From an uncultured Collinsella sp. (lineage in GTDB: Bacteria > Actinomycetota > Coriobacteriia > Coriobacteriales > Coriobacteriaceae): a stretch of 18,346 nt of DNA. The stretch is from positions 1-18,346 of the forward strand of contig UQQL01000038.1 in assembly GCA_900543275.1 (NCBI GenBank), given 5' to 3'. The translations under genes were made by a program, and so were the position numbers. Of this stretch, positions 8,970 through 15,565 are shown piece after piece; position 1 is the stretch's first letter; every line of letters starts with the position of its first letter. The notes under the pieces are model-generated. The model did not search any database, was not told the origin of the DNA, and saw only the letters and a list, made by a program, of their open reading frames with translations.

Positions 8970-11104
8970 GCGGCACCCCCCTCACCGTCACCGGTGTAAG
9001 AGATGTGCTGCAACAGCGCCACGATGTCCTCGCCGTCGACGGGCTCCACCGCAATCTGCTTTGCGCTCAGGCGCTCGCGGATAATGGGCAGATCGCACGC
9101 CTTTGCCTGACGCATAAGCAGGTAGAGCACGTCGCCGTCGACCAAGCCCGCCGCATCGTTCTCGCGGATAGCCGAACCAATCGCGCCCACCAGCTCGCCG
9201 ACAGGCTCCATGCCCGGCACCACGCGCAGGAGCAAAAAACTCCCCATCTTGCTATCTGCCAACGCCTGCTCCGCCGCGAGCTCTTGGCCAAAGGCCGCCT
9301 GCTTGAGCACGCAAGTGCCGTCAACGCAGCGCTTATCCTGCGCCACCGCCTCATAGTCAAAGGCGCGCCCCAGCGCGCTTTCGACCAAGCCGCACAAGAT
9401 GCGGAACAGGTTTTGGTAATAGAGCGTCATTTGATTCTGAGCCGCACGACGCACAGAGATCAACACGGCGGGTGCCCCGTCGCGCTCGATCGAGTATCCA
9501 AACATGGGCAGCCCCGGCGTCAACTCGCGATTCACCCACAGGTTCGAACGACCCCCGCCGCCCAAAAGGGGCGCAAGCTGCTCAAGCGAAAACGAGCGCG
9601 TGGCGTCTTCGGCAATCACGGGACTCGCCGCCACCAGACGTGCAAACGCCCCGCCCGAAACGTGATAGATCGCCACCGAATCGTTTTCTAGAATCTCACC
9701 CATGAGCTCGCAGCACTTGCGATAGATGTCGCGCGGATTGAGCACGTCGAGCTCTTGCGTCACGGCAAAGATCTTGCCAAAGCTGTCGTGGCGACCCACG
9801 ATCTGGCGCCTGTACGCACGCTTGTCCTCGATCGCGTCGTGGTAGAGCTGCGTAAGGAACGTATTGCGGTTGCGCACGAGCTCGTTTTGATCGCGCTCCG
9901 CCCTAATGGCTTCGCTGTTGCGCAGCTGCACATAGCCGCACACGGCACCCACAACAAAGTACGCGATAAACGGCAGCCAGTTGGACGGCTCGTAGAACAG
10001 GCCCTGGAAGGTATAGCCGTACAAAGTAAAGTAACTCGCAGCCAAACCCACCGACGCCAGCAGCGCCGCAACCAGGCCAAAGTCCAAGCCATACAGCGTG
10101 CCGATGAGCACCACGTAGAGCAGGCGATAATCGAGCACGTTGAGCTGGGTCGATTGGGAGAACAAGCGCTCCAGCACTTCAAAGAGCACCCAGGCGGCTG
10201 CCGTCTCCAGGCATTTGACAGGCAGCGTGCGCATTTGAATGCGGTCGATGGCGGCGCGCAAGGGGTTGACCTTCTTTGCGCGACCAGCATCCCAGCGAGC
10301 CTGAATGGTCGAGAGGTCGCGCAACAAGTCGTAGCGTTGAAACCAGCCATAGCGCACGCGAGCGACGTCGCTGGCGGGCAGGGCGTAGCCGGCAGAATCG
10401 CCAAAGGCAACTGAGAGCCCTGGGAACAGCGCCTGAAGGGCCTCGCCCACCTCACCCGCCGTGTGATGGAAGGTATCGGCTACGTCAAGCGTCTCAAAGT
10501 TGCCATCCCAGCTGTCGAAGATACGGCGTACCAGCACCGAAAGCTCCTCGGCACACAGCAGGGGAAACGCCGCGTCCTGCGCGCCCTGCAGAGTGGCCGA
10601 TCCGGTTGAGCATGCGTCGAACATCGGCACCAAAAACGGGTCCTCCAGCGCGGCAGACGCGGTATACAGGAACGGCACGCGCAGGATCTTGGTCTGAACG
10701 CCCTCGCGAGCAGCATAGTAGCGGCACAGGTCGTTGGCTGCGTGCGCGATAATGCCCTTGCCCGTTCGCCCCGCGGCATCGGCGGCACCCTCGGCACCCG
10801 CGGGCCCCGCTACATACAGCAGTTGGACCCGGCGACCCACGCACGTACGAAAGACCGAGCGCAGCAGCTCGATATCGCCCACGGTATCGGTATGCGGGGT
10901 TAGGTAATTAGACAGGTAGACCACGCGGTCGAACTCGTAGGCCTGCTCCAAGTGCTGGAGCAGCTCTTTCCACGAGGCATGGGGCGACGACTCGTCGCGG
11001 CGCGCTTCCTGCGCGGCTACAACCTTAACGTGGTCCCCAGGGAATGCCTTGGCGCAAAAGTCATCGTCAACATATGCGGTGTTGCCAACAACCAGCACCT
11101 CCAT
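8966..11104 (-). CDS. pelD: PelD-like c-di-GMP receptor (pseudo-SDR, TM, GAF, degenerate GGDEF)
   Basis: The 712-residue protein has four parts. Residues 1-235 resemble an NAD-dependent epimerase/SDR fold, but I see neither the GxxGxxG loop nor the YxxxK catalytic pair (the expected place reads AHAANDLC). Residues ~297-395 form about four membrane helices. Residues ~440-575 are a GAF-like domain. Residues ~600-705 are a GGDEF-like domain whose active-site motif is replaced by DGDVL (656-660), while the inhibitory-site motif RxxD is kept as REND (647-650) at the canonical spacing. P. aeruginosa and B. cereus PelD bind c-di-GMP at this site to switch on Pel synthesis. The ATG at 11104 has GGGGAGGAG six bases upstream. 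It is the first gene of the operon. Confidence 0.9.
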   Translation of the reverse strand: MEVLVVGNTAYVDDDFCAKAFPGDHVKVVAAQEARRDESSPHASWKELLQHLEQAYEFDRVVYLSNYLTPHTDTVGDIELLRSVFRTCVGRRVQLLYVAGPAGAEGAADAAGRTGKGIIAHAANDLCRYYAAREGVQTKILRVPFLYTASAALEDPFLVPMFDACSTGSATLQGAQDAAFPLLCAEELSVLVRRIFDSWDGNFETLDVADTFHHTAGEVGEALQALFPGLSVAFGDSAGYALPASDVARVRYGWFQRYDLLRDLSTIQARWDAGRAKKVNPLRAAIDRIQMRTLPVKCLETAAAWVLFEVLERLFSQSTQLNVLDYRLLYVVLIGTLYGLDFGLVAALLASVGLAASYFTLYGYTFQGLFYEPSNWLPFIAYFVVGAVCGYVQLRNSEAIRAERDQNELVRNRNTFLTQLYHDAIEDKRAYRRQIVGRHDSFGKIFAVTQELDVLNPRDIYRKCCELMGEILENDSVAIYHVSGGAFARLVAASPVIAEDATRSFSLEQLAPLLGGGGRSNLWVNRELTPGLPMFGYSIERDGAPAVLISVRRAAQNQMTLYYQNLFRILCGLVESALGRAFDYEAVAQDKRCVDGTCVLKQAAFGQELAAEQALADSKMGSFLLLRVVPGMEPVGELVGAIGSAIRENDAAGLVDGDVLYLLMRQAKACDLPIIRERLSAKQIAVEPVDGEDIVALLQHISYTGDGEGGAA

Positions 11105-11148
11105 GGCGTACTCCTCCCCTAAAATCCACTTCTGTCATAGTCAAACAT

Positions 11149-11167
11149 GCGTATTTTACGCTGTCAA
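11149..11167 (-). promoter_or_regulatory. Candidate pel operon promoter/operator
   Basis: Read on the minus strand, a perfect TTGACA (-35 type, 11167-11162) lies about 60 bases before the pelD ATG and is followed at once by the palindrome GCGTA-AAA-TACGC (11161-11149). No convincing -10 stands at 16-18 bases: TTGACT or TGACTA occupies the place. The palindrome could be an operator overlapping the promoter spacer. This is motif reading only. Confidence 0.35.
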
Positions 11168-11251
11168 CGCGAGTTGGAACGCCTTTAAGGCTGTTTTAAG
11201 AACTTTTTTAGAGGATGTGGGGACTTCGAGAGTCCAAAATGAGCGCCCAAT

Positions 11252-11378
11252 CCGGAAGTATGCGGCAAATTCAAGACATGCCGACCACGCCGCATTGCGA
11301 CAACGCTTCTACCTGCGGCTTCTGTTCATGAAAAGGGCGGTGTGCTCGAAGGTTCCGAAATTAGCCGCATACTTCCGG
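11252..11378. repeat. Inverted-repeat-bounded element, copy A
   Basis: A 127-base segment starts CCGGAAGTATGCGGC and ends with its exact inverse complement GCCGCATACTTCCGG (15-base perfect terminal inverted repeat, 11252-11266 and 11364-11378). No convincing ORF lies inside. It aligns almost without gaps with copy B immediately downstream. It is likely a small dispersed or MITE-like element or a structured regulatory unit; no known family was recognised. Confidence 0.6.
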
Positions 11379-11387
11379 TGAATGATT

Positions 11388-11512
11388 CCGGAAGTGCGAT
11401 GAAAATCCGAGATCTGTCGACCAGGCCCCGGTTTCGAGGTCCGGCGATCTGCGGTTTTGTTGCCAAAAATTGGGTTGTGCTCGGCGGTTTGCGGTTTTTC
11501 CTCGCACTTCCG
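11388..11512. repeat. Inverted-repeat-bounded element, copy B
   Basis: A 125-base segment starts CCGGAAGTGCGA and ends TCGCACTTCCG (11-base terminal inverted repeat, 11389-11399 and 11502-11512). It shares with copy A, at the same internal positions, CCGGAAGT, CGACCA(C/G)GCC, CTGCGG(C/T)TT, AAAA and TGTGCTCG. In both copies TGTGCTCG lies exactly 30 bases before the terminal ACTTCCG. The two are therefore diverged tandem copies separated by nine bases. Confidence 0.6.
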
Positions 11513-11615
11513 AAAAACACGCTTAAACCGCGCGTCCCGAAGCATAAAACCGCCGGATATTTGCTTTTCCCCAAATGGGATCCTTGTTTTGCCAAGCCGA
11601 ATCTTACATCTAAAT

Positions 11616-11645
11616 AAAAAAGAGGGCCGACGCATCAACCCTCTT
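11616..11645 (-). terminator. Rho-independent terminator of the 11728-13137 gene
   Basis: On the minus strand a seven-base stem AAGAGGG/CCCTCTT (11645-11639 and 11626-11620) with a 12-base loop is followed by a T-rich run (TTTTTTATTT). It lies about 80 bases after the stop of the 469-residue membrane protein and separates that gene from the pel promoter region. Confidence 0.8.
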
Positions 11646-11727
11646 CAGGTGTCGCCCGAAGGCTTCCACCGCAATTAAGTGTATTCTAGTCGTTAACCTA
11701 TGCTTGTGAAAGGCAAAGATGATTCAA

Positions 11728-13137
11728 CTAGCCAACAAACATCCAGTCACTACCGGCAGTACTCGGAATCTTAGACGAATCGCCGATGCACACGATGGTC
11801 GCCGAAGCGCCGGCCACATACTTGACCTCAAGAACGGAAACACCTTGCTCCTTAAGCCTTGAGGTCATCTCGGTTATCTGAGTTTTATTCACGTCATTTT
11901 TGCTGACCAGCTTAACGCCATTGGCATCATTTTCATTCAGGCAGGATTCAACCGTATTGTAATCGGACCAATAACAGTACTCTCCAGAAAGCCATCCAAG
12001 CTCAGTGGCGCATATCGATCCAGTCGCAGAAACCGTCTTTGGAAGCAATCCGTAACGTTGCCTTTCCTCAAATTCCAGAACATCGCAAAATACGTGATTA
12101 GCATTAAGTAATCTCGTTCCACAATAGTCCCCATAAAATGGCGCAAAGTGATTGCGGATAGTCCGCGACAACATCAAGTAGTCGTAGGTGTAATAGCCCA
12201 TGAAAATTCGCAGACCGTCTCCCCCGGATCCCTCAGCAGAACGACCGAATTCAACAAGGAACTGGTCCCACATGCTCTCAATATAGGGAATTGCGAGTTT
12301 AACGCTATCCCTATCAGACAGAGGAGTCTCGCTCTTCTGCTGCATTATCCCCGTAGTATTTGCCAAATGGAAATGAGCGGCCATACGCTCGATCGTTCGG
12401 ATGAACTCAGGACGATTCCCATCCTCTATAGCCATAATTGCGAAGAAAACACTTCTCAACAGGAGATCATTCGAAAAACGCTGAGGTAAAAGATCACCAT
12501 ATTCACGCTCGTATGCGAATAGCCTGGCTTCGCCCGTATCAATTGAAGAGTAATTAAATACGGAGTACGACGGAACAACATATGACGGAATGACATATGA
12601 GCGCACACGGCTACGCTTAATTTGATAACGCTTAAAAAAGGTGGAAATCCAAAAGGTCACAACACCAAATAATGCCAGCTCAAACTCAAAGGCAATACTC
12701 GAAGTATCAAGCACATCTAGCCCCTGTCCTCCGAGATAGCCATCGATAACAAAGTGATCGAATGCGACGGACAGCAAAAGAGACATGAACGCCTCGAATG
12801 AGAAAGGAAGGGTCCGGTACCGCAATTTACCCCTTGCATGCTTGATTACCCCAAGAAACAACCAATAGAAAAGGGTGGGCATGTATCGCAGCGAAGGACC
12901 TGGAACTGAAAACGCATCGCAAATCGCAGCCACAATAAACACGGGGAGCTGGCAACAAATTGTTGGAGCGAGAATTCGGTAGGCAACGTTCAACCTGCCC
13001 GACTCATCGGAGGGGTACAGTTCTTCGACGGTGTATTGCCCTCCAATCGCCAAGGGCCCAGCAAAGCGGACAAGCTGAACGCTCACCAAACCGGTAAAGA
13101 CATAAAAGACAATCCAAAGAATAGTGACCGATTCCAC
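11728..13137 (-). CDS. Unrecognised membrane protein with large soluble C-terminal domain
   Basis: The 469-residue protein matches no family I can name. About five hydrophobic helices lie in the first 170 residues (near 5-25, 52-74, 84-98, 112-132 and 146-165). Then comes a basic linker with a short IPSYVVPSYS quasi-repeat (~184-193) and a soluble domain of about 270 residues with regions such as FMGYYTYDYLMLSRTIRNHF. The GTG start at 13137 has GAGGAG 11 bases upstream, which is rather long, but the first helix begins at once and no better start is visible. A TACAAT -10-like box lies ~40 bases upstream. The gene is more AT-rich than the pel operon, stands alone with its own terminator, and borders the accessory region, which suggests horizontal acquisition. 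Function is unknown. Confidence 0.75.
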   Translation of the reverse strand: MESVTILWIVFYVFTGLVSVQLVRFAGPLAIGGQYTVEELYPSDESGRLNVAYRILAPTICCQLPVFIVAAICDAFSVPGPSLRYMPTLFYWLFLGVIKHARGKLRYRTLPFSFEAFMSLLLSVAFDHFVIDGYLGGQGLDVLDTSSIAFEFELALFGVVTFWISTFFKRYQIKRSRVRSYVIPSYVVPSYSVFNYSSIDTGEARLFAYEREYGDLLPQRFSNDLLLRSVFFAIMAIEDGNRPEFIRTIERMAAHFHLANTTGIMQQKSETPLSDRDSVKLAIPYIESMWDQFLVEFGRSAEGSGGDGLRIFMGYYTYDYLMLSRTIRNHFAPFYGDYCGTRLLNANHVFCDVLEFEERQRYGLLPKTVSATGSICATELGWLSGEYCYWSDYNTVESCLNENDANGVKLVSKNDVNKTQITEMTSRLKEQGVSVLEVKYVAGASATIVCIGDSSKIPSTAGSDWMFVG

Positions 13138-13191
13138 CTGTAAACAATCTCCTCAAGTCATACGCTTGCGATTAATTGTAGATAGACAAAA

Positions 13192-13416
13192 TTGAACAGA
13201 AAGCGACAATATTTGAAACTGTTGTTTTACGCTCCCCGGATCAAATGCCTTCAATTAAGAAACCCGGCGAAAAACCCAGACTACAAAATCGAAGAATACG
13301 CCCATGCAGAGCTTGACCTGAGCAGCAGCCTCACTGGCTTTTCCTGGAAGGTCTCGGTAACAAGTCTCGAAGAGGCGCAAGACGGCCTCATGTTGAAGCT
13401 GCCGCATCGCGTATAG
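13192..13416 (+). pseudogene. 3' remnant of an unknown gene (repeat copy 1)
   Basis: A 74-codon plus-strand frame ends FSWKVSV-TSLEEAQDGLMLKLPHRV. Its last 30 or so codons (from ~13325) are duplicated at 17785-17876 in the same frame, and several of the differences are synonymous (for example GAG/GAA and GTA/GTG), so the tail was once coding. Residues ~25-45 (NPAKNPDYKIEEYAHAELDL) also look protein-like, but the first 20 do not and I see no good ribosome binding site. I read this as the C-terminal scrap of a larger gene cut off upstream. The parent family is not recognised. Confidence 0.4.
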
Positions 13417-13658
13417 TCAACCCAGCACGGGTCAGAGCGCCGCCGGGGACCAAAGCGGGCCCACCATCCGTCCCCTCCCCAACATTCCCCAGAAAGCTCG
13501 CTGATGTTGACTGGTGTTCCCGTAAAATAAACCTCAACAAAATATGTGCGGAGTGCTGGCCTGGAGCTGCCTTCGGACCCTATTGGCTGCTCACCGAGAG
13601 GCTCCGCTATGAAACGACCCCTTTACTACCTGCTCTGCGCGATCTCATGCGCATCCAA
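13325..13658 (+). repeat. Direct repeat flanking accessory island, copy 1
   Basis: This segment aligns with 17785-18117 with a single one-base gap. The first ~210 bases differ at about 29 positions by my count, the next 110 (13535-13644) are identical, and similarity fades after TCCA at 13658. The repeat contains the 3' end of an unknown gene, an intergenic leader, and the signal-peptide start of a secreted protein. Confidence 0.9.
13548..13607 (+). promoter_or_regulatory. Structured leader, copy 1 (upstream of truncated ORF)
   Basis: GCGGAG (13548-13553) can pair with CTCCGC (13602-13607), enclosing a second stem GAGCuGCC/GGCuGCTC. It is identical to the leader at 18007-18066, one base before the ATG, and is described there. 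Confidence 0.45.
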
Positions 13659-13665
13659 CTTGTAG
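13609..13665 (+). pseudogene. Truncated secreted-protein start (18 codons)
   Basis: The frame reads MKRPLYYLLCAISCASNL and then stops at TAG. The first 12 residues are identical to the start of the secreted protein at 18068, including the ribosome binding site and leader, but homology ends and a stop follows in the middle of the signal peptide. It is best seen as the broken 5' end left by the event that placed the accessory DNA here. Expression as an 18-residue hydrophobic peptide is possible but speculative. Confidence 0.7.
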
Positions 13666-13688
13666 GGTAAATTCATCGCTCTCGTCGA

Positions 13689-14621
13689 TTACGACCCCAA
13701 TATTTCCTTAGGAAACACGCTCGGCAAATCGTTAACGCCCATAGCGAAAAGCACTTTTGCGCTGGCATCGTTGCTGAGCTCGTCGCTCAACTTAAGTGCA
13801 TCAAGCAGTATATTACGGCGTAAAATCTTATAGTCATCCTCAGTCAGCACTAGCTCAAGATCGCTTAAAACCCCTACTAGATTGACATCGTGAGACGGAG
13901 ATACCCTGGCGCAGAATAGACGCTCGTCATGCGCACAGATATTTCGAAAATCTTTAATGTGATCATATGCAAGTCTTAGCCTACGTGGGCTGATGCGCTT
14001 ATCGACTTCATGGGTCTCAGAATAGAGATCGGAAAACGACTTGGCAATGGAATTTCTCATGCTTTCTGGCTGAAACTCGTAGAACTTGAATGCCTGACCA
14101 AGCATCAAATAATTCATAAGAATCCATACCGGCGTATTATCGTGATTATTCTCATAATGCCGAATATAGTCCCTTTTATAATCGCTTTTCCATTTTTGAG
14201 ACCTACATAGCACCTTCTCGAAATCACAAATGAGCGTGTCGATCTTTTTTCGATAACCAGCATCAGCACGGTAAGATCTTCTATCCAGGTATGCTTCCGG
14301 GCTATCTTTATGGGCCATTGCGAAACGATAAGAACAGACAGTTTTAAGAATCGCTTCCGCCTTGTTAAAGTACTCAAACATGAGCAGACGCAATGAACGG
14401 TCAAATTCGAATAAACGATATATATCAGAAAACTTCGTACCTTTTACGAATAGCTCGTGGCAAGAATCTCCGCGCTGGTCGAGAAATAAATCCTTGTAAC
14501 CGTTAATAACCGGATAGTATCCCTCGCGCTCCAAAACTAAACGAGTATTGTTATCGCATTCGAGTCCACGGCTTTCAAGAATAGCAATCTGCTCATCAAT
14601 AGATTTAAATGGTTTATCCAT
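13689..14621 (-). CDS. Abi_2/AbiF-family abortive infection HEPN protein
   Basis: The 310-residue protein matches the Abi_2 (AbiD/AbiF) family: an N-terminal KSIDEQIAILESRGL segment, YYPVINGYKDLF near 35-47, a FEFDRSLRLLMFEYFNKAEAIL helix at ~71-92, and the HEPN RNase motif RNICAH (R226-x4-H231) in DFRNICAHDERLF. A second R-x4-H (RFAMAH, R99-H104) is also present. HEPN proteins of this family cleave RNA and act in phage defence by arresting growth. The ATG at 14621 has AAGGGG five bases upstream; that site can be buried in an RNA stem (see the leader). Length is normal and the frame is intact. It is AT-rich compared with the pel genes and lies between direct repeats, which suggests it was acquired. 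Confidence 0.9.
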   Translation of the reverse strand: MDKPFKSIDEQIAILESRGLECDNNTRLVLEREGYYPVINGYKDLFLDQRGDSCHELFVKGTKFSDIYRLFEFDRSLRLLMFEYFNKAEAILKTVCSYRFAMAHKDSPEAYLDRRSYRADAGYRKKIDTLICDFEKVLCRSQKWKSDYKRDYIRHYENNHDNTPVWILMNYLMLGQAFKFYEFQPESMRNSIAKSFSDLYSETHEVDKRISPRRLRLAYDHIKDFRNICAHDERLFCARVSPSHDVNLVGVLSDLELVLTEDDYKILRRNILLDALKLSDELSNDASAKVLFAMGVNDLPSVFPKEILGS

Positions 14622-14732
14622 TAGGACCCCTTAAACGCGAAAACCGCCTTTCGGCGGTTCCCACGGACCAAGCCGGACGTACCGTCGCAAGGCCTCATCA
14701 CAACGATTACTTTAAGGGAGAACTCGGGGTCC
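14622..14732 (-). ncRNA. Candidate AbiF-associated structured RNA / 5' leader
   Basis: On the minus strand GGACC (14732-14728) and CCTTAAA (14717-14711) together can pair with TTTAAGGGGTCC (14635-14624), which contains the Abi ribosome binding site. This 12-pair closing helix has a 10-base bulge. Inside it is a perfect seven-pair hairpin AACCGCC-GAAA-GGCGGTT (14659-14642) followed by TTTT, and a smaller GACG-GTA-CGTC hairpin. Conserved RNAs upstream of abiF-type genes are known and are reported to act as RNA antitoxins. Whether this one belongs to that family is inference; it could equally be a translational attenuator. Confidence 0.45.
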
Positions 14733-14843
14733 GTCAATCCAATACCACGAATCCCCCAAATCAACCCTTTGAAGAGACCAAACAACCAATTCAGGTAAAA
14801 TAGCCCCAAGCTCGTATTTCGCCACAATGAAGAAGTCATTTAG

Positions 14844-14876
14844 CGACAACGGACGCGATATAACGGGCCGTTGTCG
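14844..14876. repeat. Perfect 9-bp inverted repeat
   Basis: CGACAACGG (14844-14852) and CCGTTGTCG (14868-14876) form a nine-pair stem with a 15-base loop. It sits between the DUF2188 gene and the Abi leader. No T-run follows on either strand, so it is not a standard terminator. It may be a processing or protein-binding site. Confidence 0.5.
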
Positions 14877-14885
14877 GCATGGAGC

Positions 14886-14917
14886 CGACCCCTTATCCCC
14901 TCGGTGGGAAGGGGTCG
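14886..14917 (-). repeat. Hairpin overlapping the DUF2188 stop codon
   Basis: CGACCCCTT (14886-14894) and AAGGGGTCG (14909-14917) pair perfectly, with three more CCC/GGG pairs inside. On the minus strand the stem includes the last codons (DPFPP) and the TAA of the DUF2188 gene. It may stabilise or end that transcript, although no U-tract follows. Confidence 0.5.
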
Positions 14918-15120
14918 TGGCCATGGGAATCCCTTGCGCGGATTCTGCCGTCACGACGATGGATGATCAACTCCGACTCTTGACTGGAGCAGATGCGTCG
15001 ACCGAGCTTTATTGCCTCGCTCTGCGTTGTCGTAACGAAAGAAGCGCGACATGCCCCTTCGCCCTTAACCTGCCAATTGCCATCCGAACGCTTCGTAATG
15101 TGCTGATTTCTACCTTTCAT
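14893..15120 (-). CDS. DUF2188 domain small protein
   Basis: A longer open frame extends upstream, but the real gene starts at the ATG at 15120 (75 residues), preceded by a GAGGTG ribosome binding site. The protein has the DUF2188 pattern: MKGRNQHITKRSDGNWQVKG, then an alanine-containing TTQSEAIKLGRRI helix, SELIIHRRDGRIRARDSHG (49-67) and a DPFPP tail. Such small basic proteins are widespread in bacteria and some phages or plasmids; their function is unknown. It lies 271 bases upstream of the Abi gene on the same strand, and both could share a transcript. The C-terminal codons double as one arm of a hairpin. Confidence 0.82.
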   Translation of the reverse strand: MKGRNQHITKRSDGNWQVKGEGACRASFVTTTQSEAIKLGRRICSSQESELIIHRRDGRIRARDSHGHDPFPPRG

Positions 15121-15253
15121 AATCACCTCGCCTTCAACTCTGAACTTGCCGATGTGTCTACAGCATGAGATATGTGACAGAAGCCCTCGTGCCGTTTTTT
15201 CAAAAGTGTAAGCACTGGCGCGGACAAAAAACGAAGCGCACACAGCAGGACCG

Positions 15254-15565
15254 TTGACCCACCTGGCTTTCTGGTCGCCCCGCACACCCAGGCGAAAGAG
15301 CTTTGGGACACTAAAGTTCGCACCCAAAGAGGCGTACATTGGTAAGCTGACGGACGAACGCCTCTATATAAACGCAGCCAGCTACTACCATGATCTACCC
15401 GGCGAGCAGGGTGATTCATTGGAAGCGTCTTTAGCGTACGGGACGGGTATCTACGCCAGCTGGCTCTTGCCGTTTTCCGCATGTTCACGGTGCGAGAGAG
15501 CGACATCGTTGACAGCACATAACATTCCCCGCACGGTAACGTCTTTTACGGTGCCTCAAATCTAA
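15254..15565 (+). pseudogene. Frameshifted remnant of an unknown protein
   Basis: The plus-strand frame gives a protein-like stretch (YIGKLTDERLYINAASYYHD and GEQGDSLEASLAYGTGIYA, residues ~29-68). At about 15471 the sense continues better in another frame, reading VFRMFTVRESDIVDST before a TAA at 15520-15522. The original frame then looks sensible again at NIPRTVTSFTV. That pattern suggests at least two frame disruptions in a once-coding gene. I recall similar ‘lY-N-yf…gD-lE’ proteins in gut bacteria but cannot name the family. No convincing start or ribosome binding site is visible. It opposes the surrounding genes. Confidence 0.4.

Noticed and set aside
11049..11381. 110-codon plus-strand frame upstream of pelD
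   Set aside because: It starts inside pelD, crosses the promoter region and copy A of the repeat, and resembles no protein.
11309..11638. Minus- and plus-strand frames of about 90-109 codons across the tandem repeats
   Set aside because: They coincide with the inverted-repeat elements and a terminator; they are overlapping alternatives with no start signals.
14621..14954. 72- and 80-codon minus-strand frames between DUF2188 and Abi
   Set aside because: They run through strong hairpins and have no family resemblance; the RNA structure explains the region better.
15121..15339. N-terminal 73 residues of the long DUF2188 frame
   Set aside because: DUF2188 homology begins at the internal ATG at 15120, which has its own ribosome binding site; the upstream part is not protein-like.
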